Origin: Palsa-744 sp963734815
GTDB taxonomy: Bacteria > Actinomycetota > Thermoleophilia > Solirubrobacterales > Solirubrobacteraceae
NCBI GenBank assembly: GCA_963734815.1
Contig: CAVTIH010000002.1
Coordinates: 1,849,294 to 1,913,293 of the forward strand
Direction: 5' to 3'
DNA: 64,000 nt
The notes under the pieces are model-generated. The model was not told the origin of the DNA, searched no databases, and was given only the letters and a program-made list of their open reading frames with translations. The position numbers and the translations under genes are program-made. Numbering within the stretch: the first letter of the stretch is position 1; every line of letters starts with the position of its first letter. This document shows, one piece after another, positions 24,163 through 33,113 of the stretch.

Positions 24163-27018
24163 ATGGACAACCTGCTTGAGCGAGAGGCCGAGCAATCGGC
24201 GATTCACCGGGGGTGTCTCGCTGTGGCGGATGGCGCCAGCGGCGTGATCCTGATCGTCGGCGAGGCGGGGATCGGGAAGACGGCGTTGTTGCTGGAGGCA
24301 CGCCGTCTGGCCGAGCAGTCGGGCGTGCGCGTCTTGCGCGCTTCGGGCGCGACGCTGGAGCGCGATTTTGGCTACGGGGTGGTGCGTCAACTGCTGGAAC
24401 CCGCGGTGCGCGTGTTGACGAGCGCGAGCCGCGAGCGCGTGTTCTCTGGCCCGGCGGCGCCCGCGGCGGACGTGTTTGGACTTGCTCTGCGCGAGCGCGG
24501 CGGCGCTCACAACATGGATCGTGCGTTCTTGGTGCGCCACGCGCTCGTATCGTTGGTCTGGGCGCTGGCGGAGCAGGGTCCGTTGCTGTTGCTCGTCGAC
24601 GATCTGCAGTGGGTGGACGGCGCGTCGCTGCGCTGGCTCGCGCATCTCTCGCGACGCGTGGAGGATGTGCCACTGCTCCTGCTGATGGCCTTGCGCAGTG
24701 GGGAGGAGTCGGCGTCGGATGAGGCACTCGCGGAGCTTCGCGCAGCGGCAGGGGACGGTGTGCTGGAGCCCGCGGCGTTGAGTACGCAGGCGGTGAGCGC
24801 GCTGGCGGTGAGCGAGCTCGGCGACGCCGATGACGACTTCGCCCTGCGCTGCCACGAGGCGACGGCCGGCAACCCGCTGCTCGTCAGGGAGCTTCTGCGC
24901 GCCGCGCGCGAGGACGCTTTGAGCCCCACGCGCGAGTCGGCCGCCCGTCTGGAAACACTCGCCGCGCAGCGTCTGAGCGATCGTGTCGTGCGGCGTCTCG
25001 CTCGTTTGAGCGCCGAGGCTCGTGAGCTGGCCGGGGCGGTTGCCGTGTTGGGCGCGGGTGACCTCTGGCATGCCGCGGCACTTGCCGGCCTCGACAACCG
25101 GCAGGCCGAGGCCGCGGCGGACGAGTTGCACGCCGCTGGGATTCTCTCGGGGGAGCGTCCGTTGCGATTCGTGCATCCCCTGTTGGGTACGGCTGTCGAG
25201 GCGGATCTCTCCCCGGCGCGGCGGGCGAGCGCACATCGCCGCGCGGCGGTCCTGCTCGATGCCGATCCGGTGCGCGCCGACGAGGCGATGGTCCATCTGC
25301 TGCGGGCCGACCCCGCTGGCGATCCGTGGGCGGTGGAGCGACTCTGTGCCGCCGCCGCGCGGGCTCTGGATCGTGGGGCGCCGGACGCCGCTGTGGCACT
25401 GCTCGAGCGTGCCCTCACCGAGCCCGCGGGCGACATGCGAGGTGAGGTCGTGGCCGGGCTTGGGCGCGCGCACCGCCGACTCGGACACAGCACCCAGGCG
25501 GTCGAGTATTTCGCGCAGGCGCAGGCATGCGCGAATCGCGGTGAGCGCGAGGCGCTGGCTAGGGAGCGCGCGTGGACGCTGGCCGAACGCGATCGCTCGC
25601 GGGAGGGCGCGGCGGTGCTCGAGGCAGCTATCCAGGATTTGGAGGGACCGGAGGAGGAGGTTCGTGAGGCCCGGCTGCGCCTGGAAGCGGACTTCTCGAC
25701 GGTGGCATTCGCCGGCGACTCGCTGGCGCGGAGGGGGATCGAGCGGATCGAGCGGGCCGCGCTCGGGTTGACGGGTGCGAGCGCGGCCGAGCGCGCGGTC
25801 CTCGCCGGCGCCGCCTACGCGCGTTACTGGACGGCGTCGGTGGACGCCGATACGTTCGCCGCCGCGATCGAGCCGCTGCTTTGGCGCGAGCAGGCACTGG
25901 AGGAGCTGACGCCAGGCAGTCTGACGCGCATCCAACTGGTGCTCGCGGTTTTTCACGCCGACCGCGTGGAGCTCGCGCTGGGGATGCTCGAGGAGCGGAT
26001 CGCTCACGAGCGCCGCCGGGGCGACGTGCCGCTGCTCGTGGGTTACCTCAACGCGCGGGCACGAGTCTTGGCGTTCCTCGGGGCGCTGCAGGAGGCTGAG
26101 GCGACGGCGCGTGAGGGGCTCGCGTACGACACGGTGTTCGTGCACTCCTGGGGTCAGCCATCGCTGCTGGCTGCGTTGATCACTCCCTTGGTGTGGGCCG
26201 GTCGCGTCGAGGAGGCACAGGCCGCGCTCGAGGAGCGGGGACCCGCCGGGCCAATCGGGCCCGTGGGCACGTTCCATGTCGCGCGCATGGAGCTGCGCTG
26301 TGCGCAGGGCCGCCACGACGAGGCGGTCGCGGACGCCGAGGCGCTGCTTGACAGACTGCAGGCACGAGGGCACGCCGGTATTCGCCTGCGCGATGTGGCC
26401 GCGGCGACGTTCCTCGCGGCCGGCGAGGACACCCGGGCGGCGCAGGTCGCCCGCGAAGGACTCGCCATCGCGCGCCGCTGGGGAGCCCCGAGCACGATCG
26501 CTCCCAACCTGCGCGTGCTCGGCCTGGCAACCGCGGAAGAGGCACCGCTACAAGAGGCGGTGGCGCTGTTGGAGGGCGGCCCCTTCAGGTACGAGCTGGC
26601 GCGGTGTCTGCTGGCGCTGGGCTCGCACCTGCGGCGAACGCGACGACGGGCGCAGGCGCGCGATCCGCTTCGCCGCGCGCTCGATCTCGCGCACCGCTGC
26701 GGCGCCCACCCGCTCGTCGAGACCGCGAGCGCCGAGCTGCGAGCCTGCGGTGCCCGGCCTCGCTCACCGGCGACGAGCGGGCTGGAGAGCTTGACGGCGA
26801 GCGAGCGGCGCGTCGCGGAGCTGGTCGCCGGCGGACGGTCCAATCCGCAGGTCGCCCGCACGCTGTTCATCTCACGATCCACCGTCGAGGCGCACCTGCG
26901 CAACATCTTCCGCAAGCTCGAGATCAGCTCCCGCCACGAGCTGGAGCCGCTGCTCGCGGGAGTGCAGCCGCTGCCCGCGGAAAGGGAGCCGCTGCCCGCG
27001 CAAACCAAAGATCATTGA
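24163..27018 (+). CDS. LuxR-family large ATP-binding regulator (LAL/STAND)
   Basis: 951 residues. An N-terminal NTPase has Walker A GEAGIGKT (33-40) and Walker B LLLLVDDLQW (141-150). A long TPR-like helical middle region follows. The last ~65 residues form a LuxR helix-turn-helix (LTASERRVAELVAGGRSNPQVA, ISRSTVEAHLRNIFRKL). Such proteins are ATP-dependent, signal-responsive activators. I chose ATG 24163 because the NTPase begins directly after it; the much longer open frame upstream overlaps the encapsulin gene antisense. It is divergent from encapsulin across a ~150-base gap and is followed closely by the acyl-CoA synthetase, so it may control either. Confidence 0.88.
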   Translation: MDNLLEREAEQSAIHRGCLAVADGASGVILIVGEAGIGKTALLLEARRLAEQSGVRVLRASGATLERDFGYGVVRQLLEPAVRVLTSASRERVFSGPAAPAADVFGLALRERGGAHNMDRAFLVRHALVSLVWALAEQGPLLLLVDDLQWVDGASLRWLAHLSRRVEDVPLLLLMALRSGEESASDEALAELRAAAGDGVLEPAALSTQAVSALAVSELGDADDDFALRCHEATAGNPLLVRELLRAAREDALSPTRESAARLETLAAQRLSDRVVRRLARLSAEARELAGAVAVLGAGDLWHAAALAGLDNRQAEAAADELHAAGILSGERPLRFVHPLLGTAVEADLSPARRASAHRRAAVLLDADPVRADEAMVHLLRADPAGDPWAVERLCAAAARALDRGAPDAAVALLERALTEPAGDMRGEVVAGLGRAHRRLGHSTQAVEYFAQAQACANRGEREALARERAWTLAERDRSREGAAVLEAAIQDLEGPEEEVREARLRLEADFSTVAFAGDSLARRGIERIERAALGLTGASAAERAVLAGAAYARYWTASVDADTFAAAIEPLLWREQALEELTPGSLTRIQLVLAVFHADRVELALGMLEERIAHERRRGDVPLLVGYLNARARVLAFLGALQEAEATAREGLAYDTVFVHSWGQPSLLAALITPLVWAGRVEEAQAALEERGPAGPIGPVGTFHVARMELRCAQGRHDEAVADAEALLDRLQARGHAGIRLRDVAAATFLAAGEDTRAAQVAREGLAIARRWGAPSTIAPNLRVLGLATAEEAPLQEAVALLEGGPFRYELARCLLALGSHLRRTRRRAQARDPLRRALDLAHRCGAHPLVETASAELRACGARPRSPATSGLESLTASERRVAELVAGGRSNPQVARTLFISRSTVEAHLRNIFRKLEISSRHELEPLLAGVQPLPAEREPLPAQTKDH

Positions 27019-27063
27019 GCCTCATCGATGCGCGCCGCGATCGTTCCGGGGAGCATGTTGCGC

Positions 27064-28779
27064 ATGAGCACAGCGACACACCCATCCACCGGCACTCCCT
27101 CCACCCTGCAACCACAGACGCCGCAGACGGTCGTCGCCGCGTTCCAGGCGAGCGCCGCGCGCACACCGGACCGCGTCGCGCTGCGCACCACCGATGACCA
27201 GGTCAGCCTGACCTGGGCGCAGTACGCCGCGGCCGTCGAGCGCGCCGCGGGTGCGCTCGCGGGCCTCGGTGTGCGACACGGCGACCGCGTGGCGTTCCTC
27301 TCACGCAACAGTCCCGAGCTGGCGATCTGCGAGGTGGCGGCGATGCACCTCGGAGCCGCCGGCGTGGCGCTGTACGTGGCCTCGCCAGAAGCGACGATCG
27401 AGCACGTCCTGGCGGATAGCACCCCGCGAGTCATGCTCGTCGAGCGCGAGCTCCGTGATCGACTGGAGCACCTCGGACACCAGATGCCGCACGTGATAAC
27501 CATGGACGGCACAGGCGCGCTGGAGGACCTGCCGGCACTGGAGGGCCTGCCGACACCGGCGGACTTCTCGTTCGAGCAGTCGTGGCAGGCGGTGGGCCCG
27601 AGAGACCTGCTCGCGATCTGTTACACCTCCGGCACCACCGGGCTGCCCAAGGGCGTGGAGTGGGAGCACGGGCCGATAATCAGCACGCTCGAGCGCTTCG
27701 ATCTCCCCCACCCCGAGCCCGACGGATCCTGCGATATCTGCTTCGCCCCGTTCGCCCACCTCGGCGAGCGAGCCGTCGGTCACTGGCGCAGCCTGATGCG
27801 CGGATCTACGAGAACGATCTGCCCTGAACCAACCGAACTGCCGGCGGCGCTGCTCGACACACGCCCCACGTTCCTATGGAGCTCGCCACGTGTGTGGCAG
27901 ACCCTCAAGAGCGCACTGCACGCGACGCTCGACCAGAGCGAGCGCGACGTGCTCGCCCGTGCGTGCACCCGCGTACAGCAGAGCGCCGGTGGAGACGACC
28001 CACCGGCGCTCAGCGAGGAAGACGAGCGCACCCTCGGGGTCCTGCGTGCGCGGATCGGCCTCGATCGGCTCGAGCGCGCGATGACCGCCGCGGCGCCATG
28101 TCCGGTGAGCGTGCAGGAGCACTACCACGCGCTCGGGATCCCCTTCGCGGAGTTCTACGGAATCAGCGAGCTTGGCGTTCCCACGATGGGTGCGCTGGGC
28201 ATCTCGGACCTGGGAACCGTCGGGCGCCCGACTCCGGGCTATGAGGTGCTGCTCGACGACGACGGCGAGGTGCTCGTACGCACCGACAGCCGCGCCCGCG
28301 GCTACCGCAACCGACCACAGGAGACGGCGGAGACGTTCGCGGCCGACGGACTCGTTCACACCGGCGACATCGGCATCCTCGACGAGCGGGGGCGGCTGCG
28401 AATCGTCGACCGCAAGAAGGAGATGTTGATCGACGAACAGGGCCACAACACGGCGCCCGCGCCGATCGAGTCGGCGCTCAAGAGCAACTGCCCACTGATC
28501 GGCCATGCCTGCCTGATCGGCGATGGCCGTCCATACCTGGTTGCCCTCCTCCTCCTGGAACCGGTCGAGCTCGCATCAGACCCCGACGCGATCGCGCAGG
28601 TCGCCGACGCCGTGGACCGTTTGAACGCCGTCAGCGACCCACGCGAGCGCATCCAGCGCCACACGATCCTCACCACGTCGTGGCTCCCCGGGGAGGAGCT
28701 GACCGAGACGCTCAAGCTCCGTCGCAAGCGCATTCTGGAGAAGTACGCGACTCGCATCGACGCGCTGTATCACCTATAG
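27064..28779 (+). CDS. Long-chain acyl-CoA synthetase-like AMP-forming ligase
   Basis: About 571 residues, ANL superfamily. The P-loop motif is YTSGTTGLPKGVEWEH (~180-195). The family block EFYGISELGVPT follows near 370, GLVHTGDIG and DRKKEM near 430-450, and a C-terminal Lys-containing segment TETLKLRRKRILEKY closes the protein. It activates a carboxylic acid, probably fatty, to an acyl-CoA. GGGGAG at 27048-27053 suits ATG 27064; ATG 27028 and 27055 are alternatives. It starts shortly after the LAL regulator gene. The substrate cannot be fixed from sequence. Confidence 0.85.
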   Translation: MSTATHPSTGTPSTLQPQTPQTVVAAFQASAARTPDRVALRTTDDQVSLTWAQYAAAVERAAGALAGLGVRHGDRVAFLSRNSPELAICEVAAMHLGAAGVALYVASPEATIEHVLADSTPRVMLVERELRDRLEHLGHQMPHVITMDGTGALEDLPALEGLPTPADFSFEQSWQAVGPRDLLAICYTSGTTGLPKGVEWEHGPIISTLERFDLPHPEPDGSCDICFAPFAHLGERAVGHWRSLMRGSTRTICPEPTELPAALLDTRPTFLWSSPRVWQTLKSALHATLDQSERDVLARACTRVQQSAGGDDPPALSEEDERTLGVLRARIGLDRLERAMTAAAPCPVSVQEHYHALGIPFAEFYGISELGVPTMGALGISDLGTVGRPTPGYEVLLDDDGEVLVRTDSRARGYRNRPQETAETFAADGLVHTGDIGILDERGRLRIVDRKKEMLIDEQGHNTAPAPIESALKSNCPLIGHACLIGDGRPYLVALLLLEPVELASDPDAIAQVADAVDRLNAVSDPRERIQRHTILTTSWLPGEELTETLKLRRKRILEKYATRIDALYHL

Positions 28780-29013
28780 CGCCGGGGGTCCGATTGCCGC
28801 GACGAGCGCCTCCAGGGTCGATGCCGCTTCGTCGATGTTGCCAGGGGTAAAGCGGTTCTCGCGCGCCAAAGCGGCGAATGGAACGCGCCAGCTGTCGTAC
28901 ACGGTCACCCTTGGAGGCCAGCCGTGCTTGTCGCCTCGCTCAGCGGCATGGCTGCCGATCAGCCGTTGGAGGTGACTGATGTCACCAGGTAGCTTCTTAA
29001 CATCGTCAGCCAT
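28774..29013 (-). pseudogene. AbiEii-like toxin gene with its catalytic core deleted
   Basis: A 79-residue frame starts at an ATG overlapping the end of the AbiEi antitoxin gene, as AbiEii genes do. The first ~27 residues (VKKLPGDISHLQRLIGSHAAERG) look like the N-terminus of an AbiEii nucleotidyltransferase. The rest (PPRVTVYDSWRVPFAALARE, then DEAASTLEALVAAI) looks like its far C-terminus. AbiEii proteins are normally three to four times longer and contain a GS...DxD nucleotidyltransferase core; that core is missing, so an in-frame internal deletion is likely. It should be inactive as toxin. It is convergent with the acyl-CoA synthetase, overlapping by a few bases. Confidence 0.5.
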
Positions 29014-29575
29014 CGAAGGCTGGTCGCGGCAGATGACGAATAGCAGTCAACCGCTCTGCGACGGACTTGGTGATAAGCCCACGGGCGCGTGCGGTCTCGA
29101 TAGCCTGATCAATGAGCTGCCAGCCAAGGGCCTGCTCTATGCCGCCCAAAATGGCTCGCTCGGGAGTCACAATGGGGATACCCTCGTGCCAGCCAACCTC
29201 AACAAGGACAAGATCGAAACGGTGCAGACGGTAGATCTCTGGAACCACCTTGCGGGTACGGAAGCCGGATGGCACGGTGAGGTTGATTGCACTCGGGTTC
29301 ACGTCGCAGAGCTCATGCAGGTCTAGGGCGGTCGCGTGACTTAGTACGCCGCGCCGCCCAGTCCACAAGGTTGCCTCCATGTAGGCATCGAGCTGTGTGG
29401 CTGGCACCATCGGCATCCGATATAGGCCGTGGCCTAGGTGCTCCAGAGTGTGGCGCGCCGCCATCAAACGCAGCTGGGTAGGATCGATGTCCAGCTCTCG
29501 TGCGTCGTCCGGCGTCAGATAGCCGTACTGTTGCTGAGCGTGCTTCAGCAACGGAGTGAAAGCTCTACCGGGCAT
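29006..29575 (-). CDS. AbiEi-type antitoxin (type IV)
   Basis: 189 residues. An N-terminal winged helix (YGYLTPDDARELDIDPTQL, HGLYRM) matches the DNA-binding domain of AbiEi/DUF4095-type antitoxins. The C-terminal domain (GVLSHATALDLHELCDVNPS, then HEGIPIVTPERAILG) also fits the family. AbiEi represses its operon and counteracts the AbiEii nucleotidyltransferase. Here the cognate toxin gene downstream is gutted, so the antitoxin may survive as a regulator or as a shield against related toxins. Confidence 0.85.
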   Translation of the reverse strand: MPGRAFTPLLKHAQQQYGYLTPDDARELDIDPTQLRLMAARHTLEHLGHGLYRMPMVPATQLDAYMEATLWTGRRGVLSHATALDLHELCDVNPSAINLTVPSGFRTRKVVPEIYRLHRFDLVLVEVGWHEGIPIVTPERAILGGIEQALGWQLIDQAIETARARGLITKSVAERLTAIRHLPRPAFDG

Positions 29576-29635
29576 ACCTGTGCGAAGCGTATCAGAAAGA
29601 TACGAAATGCGTAGCCAGCTCAGGGGGGATTCGCT

Positions 29636-30856
29636 CTAGGCGCTGGAGGGAAAGCGCACCTCGACCACCAGGCCCCCCTCGGGCCGGGTGTGGATGCTGA
29701 GCTGCGCTTCATGGGCGGTGGCGATGGCGTGGACGATCGAGAGGCCGAGGCCGTGGCCGTCGCCCTGGCTGGTGCGGGTTGCGCCGAGGCGCTGGAATGG
29801 GGCTTGCAGGCGCTCCAGCTCCTCGGCTGGGATCACCGGGCCGTCGTTGGCGACCGACAGCACCGCGGTGTCGGCGATGGTGGCGGTGGTGACGTCGATG
29901 CGTCCGGCGGCGGTGTTGTGGCGGATCGCGTTCTCGACGAGGTTCGCCACGAGACGCTCGAGTAGCTGCGTGCTGCCTGCGGCGCGCGCTGGGTCGAGCG
30001 TGGCGCTCAGCTGCAGGCCGCGCTGCTCGATCTCTGGACGACGGCCCGCAAGCACCTCGTCGGTGACTGCCACCAGGTCGACCGGTTCGCGACGACGAAT
30101 GCCCTGCTCGCTGCTCGCCAGGTCGAGCAGCGCCTCGATCAATCCCTCCAGCTGCTGCTCGGAGGCGAGCACTCGTTCGTGGGCCGCGCGCAGCGACTCC
30201 GAGTTGGCGTTGGGATCTGCCAGTGCGACCTGCACCAGGGTCTTGAGCCGCGCGAGCGGGGTGCGCAGCTCGTGGGAGGCGTTGGCGACGAACCGACGCT
30301 CGGATTGGAAGGATGCGTCGAGCCGCGCGAGCAGCCCGTCGAAGGTGTCGCCGAGCTCCTTGAACTCGTCGTCGGGGCCGTCGAGCGCGAGCCGCTGGTG
30401 GAGGTTCGTCGCTGAGATGTCACGGGCGGCGGTCGTAATCGACCGCAGCGGACGCAGCACCCGTCCGGCAATCAGCCATCCGAGCCCCATCGAGACGGCC
30501 GCCATGATCGCGAGCGCAATCACGGATACGACCGCGAGCACGCGCAGATCCGCATTACGCTGGTTGGGGTCGATCACCGAAACCGTGACATGGGTATGCG
30601 CTTCGTGCCCAGGACCGAACACGCGCTGGATGGGGGGCGGCCCCTGGGCGGTACCAGGTCGGGCGAAGGGCACTCCGACGACCTGTGCGGCGCCTTGCGT
30701 GTGAGCGGCAACGCCAACGTACGTAAACGCCAGCAGCACGGCGCCCGAGATGAAAAACACACCGCCGTACAGGAGCGCGAGACGCAGGCGGATGGTGCGC
30801 CGCGGCAAGTGCAGACGCCTCGCCAGCGGGGTCGGTCGGTCGGAACGCACGGTCAT
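29636..30856 (-). CDS. Sensor histidine kinase
   Basis: 406 residues. TM1 lies near residues 25-47. A short extracytoplasmic loop (~48-105) has several His residues (GPGHEAHTHVTV). TM2 is at ~106-130 and is followed by a HAMP linker (RVLRPLRSITTAARDIS). The H-box is ANASHELRTPL (~192-202) and the ATP domain has NLVENAIRHN and GHGLGLSIV. It phosphorylates the response regulator encoded immediately upstream (stop and start 2 bases apart). The His-rich loop hints at metal or pH sensing, which is an inference. Confidence 0.9.
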   Translation of the reverse strand: MTVRSDRPTPLARRLHLPRRTIRLRLALLYGGVFFISGAVLLAFTYVGVAAHTQGAAQVVGVPFARPGTAQGPPPIQRVFGPGHEAHTHVTVSVIDPNQRNADLRVLAVVSVIALAIMAAVSMGLGWLIAGRVLRPLRSITTAARDISATNLHQRLALDGPDDEFKELGDTFDGLLARLDASFQSERRFVANASHELRTPLARLKTLVQVALADPNANSESLRAAHERVLASEQQLEGLIEALLDLASSEQGIRRREPVDLVAVTDEVLAGRRPEIEQRGLQLSATLDPARAAGSTQLLERLVANLVENAIRHNTAAGRIDVTTATIADTAVLSVANDGPVIPAEELERLQAPFQRLGATRTSQGDGHGLGLSIVHAIATAHEAQLSIHTRPEGGLVVEVRFPSSA

Positions 30857-30858
30857 CC

Positions 30859-31512
30859 TCAGATCCGGTAGCCCGACTTGGCGACCGTCTCGATGAGCGG
30901 GGGATCACCGAGCTTTGCGCGCAGGCGGCTGATCGTGATCTTGACCGCGTTCGTGAACGGGTCCGCGGCCTCGTCCCACACCCGTGCGAGGAGCTCCTCG
31001 GCGGAGACGCTGCGGCCCCGGGCGGCGAGCAGCAGCTCAAGTACGCCGAACTCCTTCGGTGCGAGCTCGAGCTGGCGGCCCGCTCGATACGCACGATGCT
31101 TGGCCGTGTCAAGCACGATGTCCTCGTGCCGCAGCACCGGCGGGATCGCGGGCTGGGCGCGGCGCGTCAACGCGCCGATCCGCGCGACGAGCACAGGGAA
31201 GTCGAATGGCTTGGGCAGGTAGTCGTCCGCGCCGAGACCGAGACCGTCCACCAAGTCCTCAACCAGCGACGCGGCGGTGAGCATCAGCACCCGGCTGCGA
31301 CACTCGCTGTCCACGAGCTTGGCGCAGAGCTCATCGCCGTGCATGCCCGGCAGGTCGCGGTCGAGCACGACCACGTCGTAGTCGTTGACGAGCGCTCGCG
31401 ACAGACCGGCCGGCCCGTCGAGCGCGACATCCACTGCCATGCCCGTCTGGCGCAGCCCGAACGCGATCGCCTGCGCCATCTCATCGTCGTCCTCGATCAC
31501 AAGCACCCGCAC
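30859..31512 (-). CDS. OmpR-family response regulator
   Basis: 217 residues. The receiver domain has an acidic pocket (IEDDDE), phospho-acceptor Asp in VVLDRDLPGMHG and Lys in LPKPFD. The C-terminal winged helix (ELAPKEFGVLELLLA, KITISRLRAKLG, IETVAKSGYRI) binds promoter DNA. GTG 31512 is preceded by AAAGGAG and is preferred over an upstream ATG at 31560. It forms an operon with the kinase at 29636. Confidence 0.9.
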   Translation of the reverse strand: MRVLVIEDDDEMAQAIAFGLRQTGMAVDVALDGPAGLSRALVNDYDVVVLDRDLPGMHGDELCAKLVDSECRSRVLMLTAASLVEDLVDGLGLGADDYLPKPFDFPVLVARIGALTRRAQPAIPPVLRHEDIVLDTAKHRAYRAGRQLELAPKEFGVLELLLAARGRSVSAEELLARVWDEAADPFTNAVKITISRLRAKLGDPPLIETVAKSGYRI

Positions 31513-31705
31513 GTTCACTCCTTTGCAAGGCCGGCACTCGGTTCCCGAGCCGGCGTGCACTCCAGGCTACTTCCCGGCGGTTTCGGCACGGTTTCGCCAA
31601 GCGTCCCGTGAAGACCCGCCGCGCGGGCGGCGATACCTTCGCGAAACCGCCGATGTCGTACAAGCAGCCCAGAGCACGATTCCTCGAGGTGCAAAAGGAG
31701 ACGAC

Positions 31706-32371
31706 ATGCAAGGCGACGCCAGACACAGCCATGACCGCGGCACGACGACGGTCCGTTGGCGAGGAGCGGCCTGCCTGGCGGCGGCGCTGGTCGCGGCGGG
31801 CGTGCTCATTGCGGGTTGTGGCGGCACGTCGCCGGGCGGTGGCGTAGCGAGCCTTGGGGCGCATACCTCCACGACGAGCTCGACGGCGGCCAGCTCAGCG
31901 GCGAGCTCGGGCGGTGGCGAAGAATCCTCGCCAGGCAGCCAGGCCGTGGCGTACGCGGCGTGCATGCGCTCGCACGGGGTGCCTAACTTCCCCGAGCCGC
32001 AAATCTCCCATAAGGGCAGCGGAGTCAGCGTGAGAATGGCGGTGCCCGCGGGTATCGGGGGCAACCCCGGGTTCAAGTCCGCCGATCGATCCTGCCGTAA
32101 GCTGCTGCCCGGCGGCGGCCCCGGCAATCAACCCGTTGTCAGCCCGGCGGAGCAGGCGCAGTACCTGAAGGCGGCGGCGTGCATACGCGCGCACGGCTTG
32201 CCCAACTTCCCCGACCCGACCTTCTCCGGCGGCGGCGTGCACATCGAACACCAAAAGCTCAACGAGAGCTCGCCAGCGTTCAAGACGGCGGTGCACGACT
32301 GCGAATCGTTGATCCCCGGGGGCGTCCACGGTGGCTCCGGCCACACCCAGGAAGCGGCGCCGGGGCAATGA
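31706..32371 (+). CDS. Lipoprotein with duplicated CMRSHGVPNFP-type repeat
   Basis: 221 residues. The lipobox LIAGCGG (Cys near residue 38) is followed by a Ser/Thr/Gly-rich linker and two copies of a ~70-residue repeat. Each starts with a Cys-containing motif (YAACMRSHGVPNFPEP; AAACIRAHGLPNFPDP) and ends with a second Cys (DRSCRKLLPGG; VHDCESLIPGG), so disulphides are likely. AAAAGGAG precedes ATG 31706. A related lipoprotein is encoded at 34967, and both flank the second two-component system and precede a MacAB-like operon. It is perhaps an accessory or sensing subunit; the function is unknown. Confidence 0.8.
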   Translation: MQGDARHSHDRGTTTVRWRGAACLAAALVAAGVLIAGCGGTSPGGGVASLGAHTSTTSSTAASSAASSGGGEESSPGSQAVAYAACMRSHGVPNFPEPQISHKGSGVSVRMAVPAGIGGNPGFKSADRSCRKLLPGGGPGNQPVVSPAEQAQYLKAAACIRAHGLPNFPDPTFSGGGVHIEHQKLNESSPAFKTAVHDCESLIPGGVHGGSGHTQEAAPGQ

Positions 32372-32437
32372 CCCGCGACCGCGGTTTGGAGACGGCGTTC
32401 TCAGCTTCCTTTCAGGTTTGCCTGTCAGCATCGGTGC

Positions 32438-33112
32438 ATGCGCCTGCTGGTGGTTGACGACGACCCCTCCGTTCGCCAGGCGCTCGAGCTCGTGCTCGAC
32501 CTCAACGGTTTTGGGGTGGCAACGGCGGTGGATGGCGGGGAGGCGATTCGCACGCTGGCAGTGGACCGGCCCGACGCGGTGATCCTCGACGTGTTGATGC
32601 CCGGCCTCGACGGCCTGGAGGTCTGCCGGCGGATGCGTGCGATCGGCGATCGCACGCCAGTGCTGATGCTGACCGCCCGCGCTGAGGTCTCAGAGCGGGT
32701 GGCGGGCCTGGAGGCCGGCGCCGACGATTATCTGGCAAAGCCGTTCGCCAGTGAGGAGCTGGTCGCCCGCCTGCGTGCGCTGCTGCGCCGCACGGGCTGG
32801 GAGGGCAACGAGGAGACCATGCGCTTCGAGGACCTGGAGCTCGATCCCATCGCGCACGAGGCGCGCCGCGACGGGCGCCTGCTCGAGCTGACGCGCACGG
32901 AGTTCCTGCTGCTGGAGCTGCTCATGCGCCATCCTCGTCAGGTGCTTTCACGCACGAAGATCTTCGAATGCGTGTGGGGCTATGACTTCGGGCCGGCGTC
33001 CAACTCGCTGGAGGTCTATGTCGGCTATCTGCGGCGCAAGACCGAGGCCGGCGGGGAGCCGCGCGTAGTACACACGGTGCGGGGGGTCGGCTACGTGTTG
33101 AGGTCATCGTGA
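32438..33112 (+). CDS. OmpR-family response regulator (MprA-like)
   Basis: 224 residues. The receiver has VVDDDPS, phospho-acceptor Asp in VILDVLMPGLDG and KPFA. The winged-helix output domain has ELTRTEFLLLELLMRHP, VYVGYLRRK and VRGVGYVL. It is followed after one base by its kinase gene at 33114. Similar pairs respond to envelope stress in actinobacteria. The adjacent lipoproteins and efflux operon are likely targets. Confidence 0.92.
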   Translation: MRLLVVDDDPSVRQALELVLDLNGFGVATAVDGGEAIRTLAVDRPDAVILDVLMPGLDGLEVCRRMRAIGDRTPVLMLTARAEVSERVAGLEAGADDYLAKPFASEELVARLRALLRRTGWEGNEETMRFEDLELDPIAHEARRDGRLLELTRTEFLLLELLMRHPRQVLSRTKIFECVWGYDFGPASNSLEVYVGYLRRKTEAGGEPRVVHTVRGVGYVLRSS

Positions 33113-33113
33113 G

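Noticed and set aside
24100..26373. 757-codon minus-strand frame opposite the LuxR-type regulator
   Set aside because: Composition is typical of a GC-rich shadow frame; the plus strand has clear Walker and LuxR motifs.
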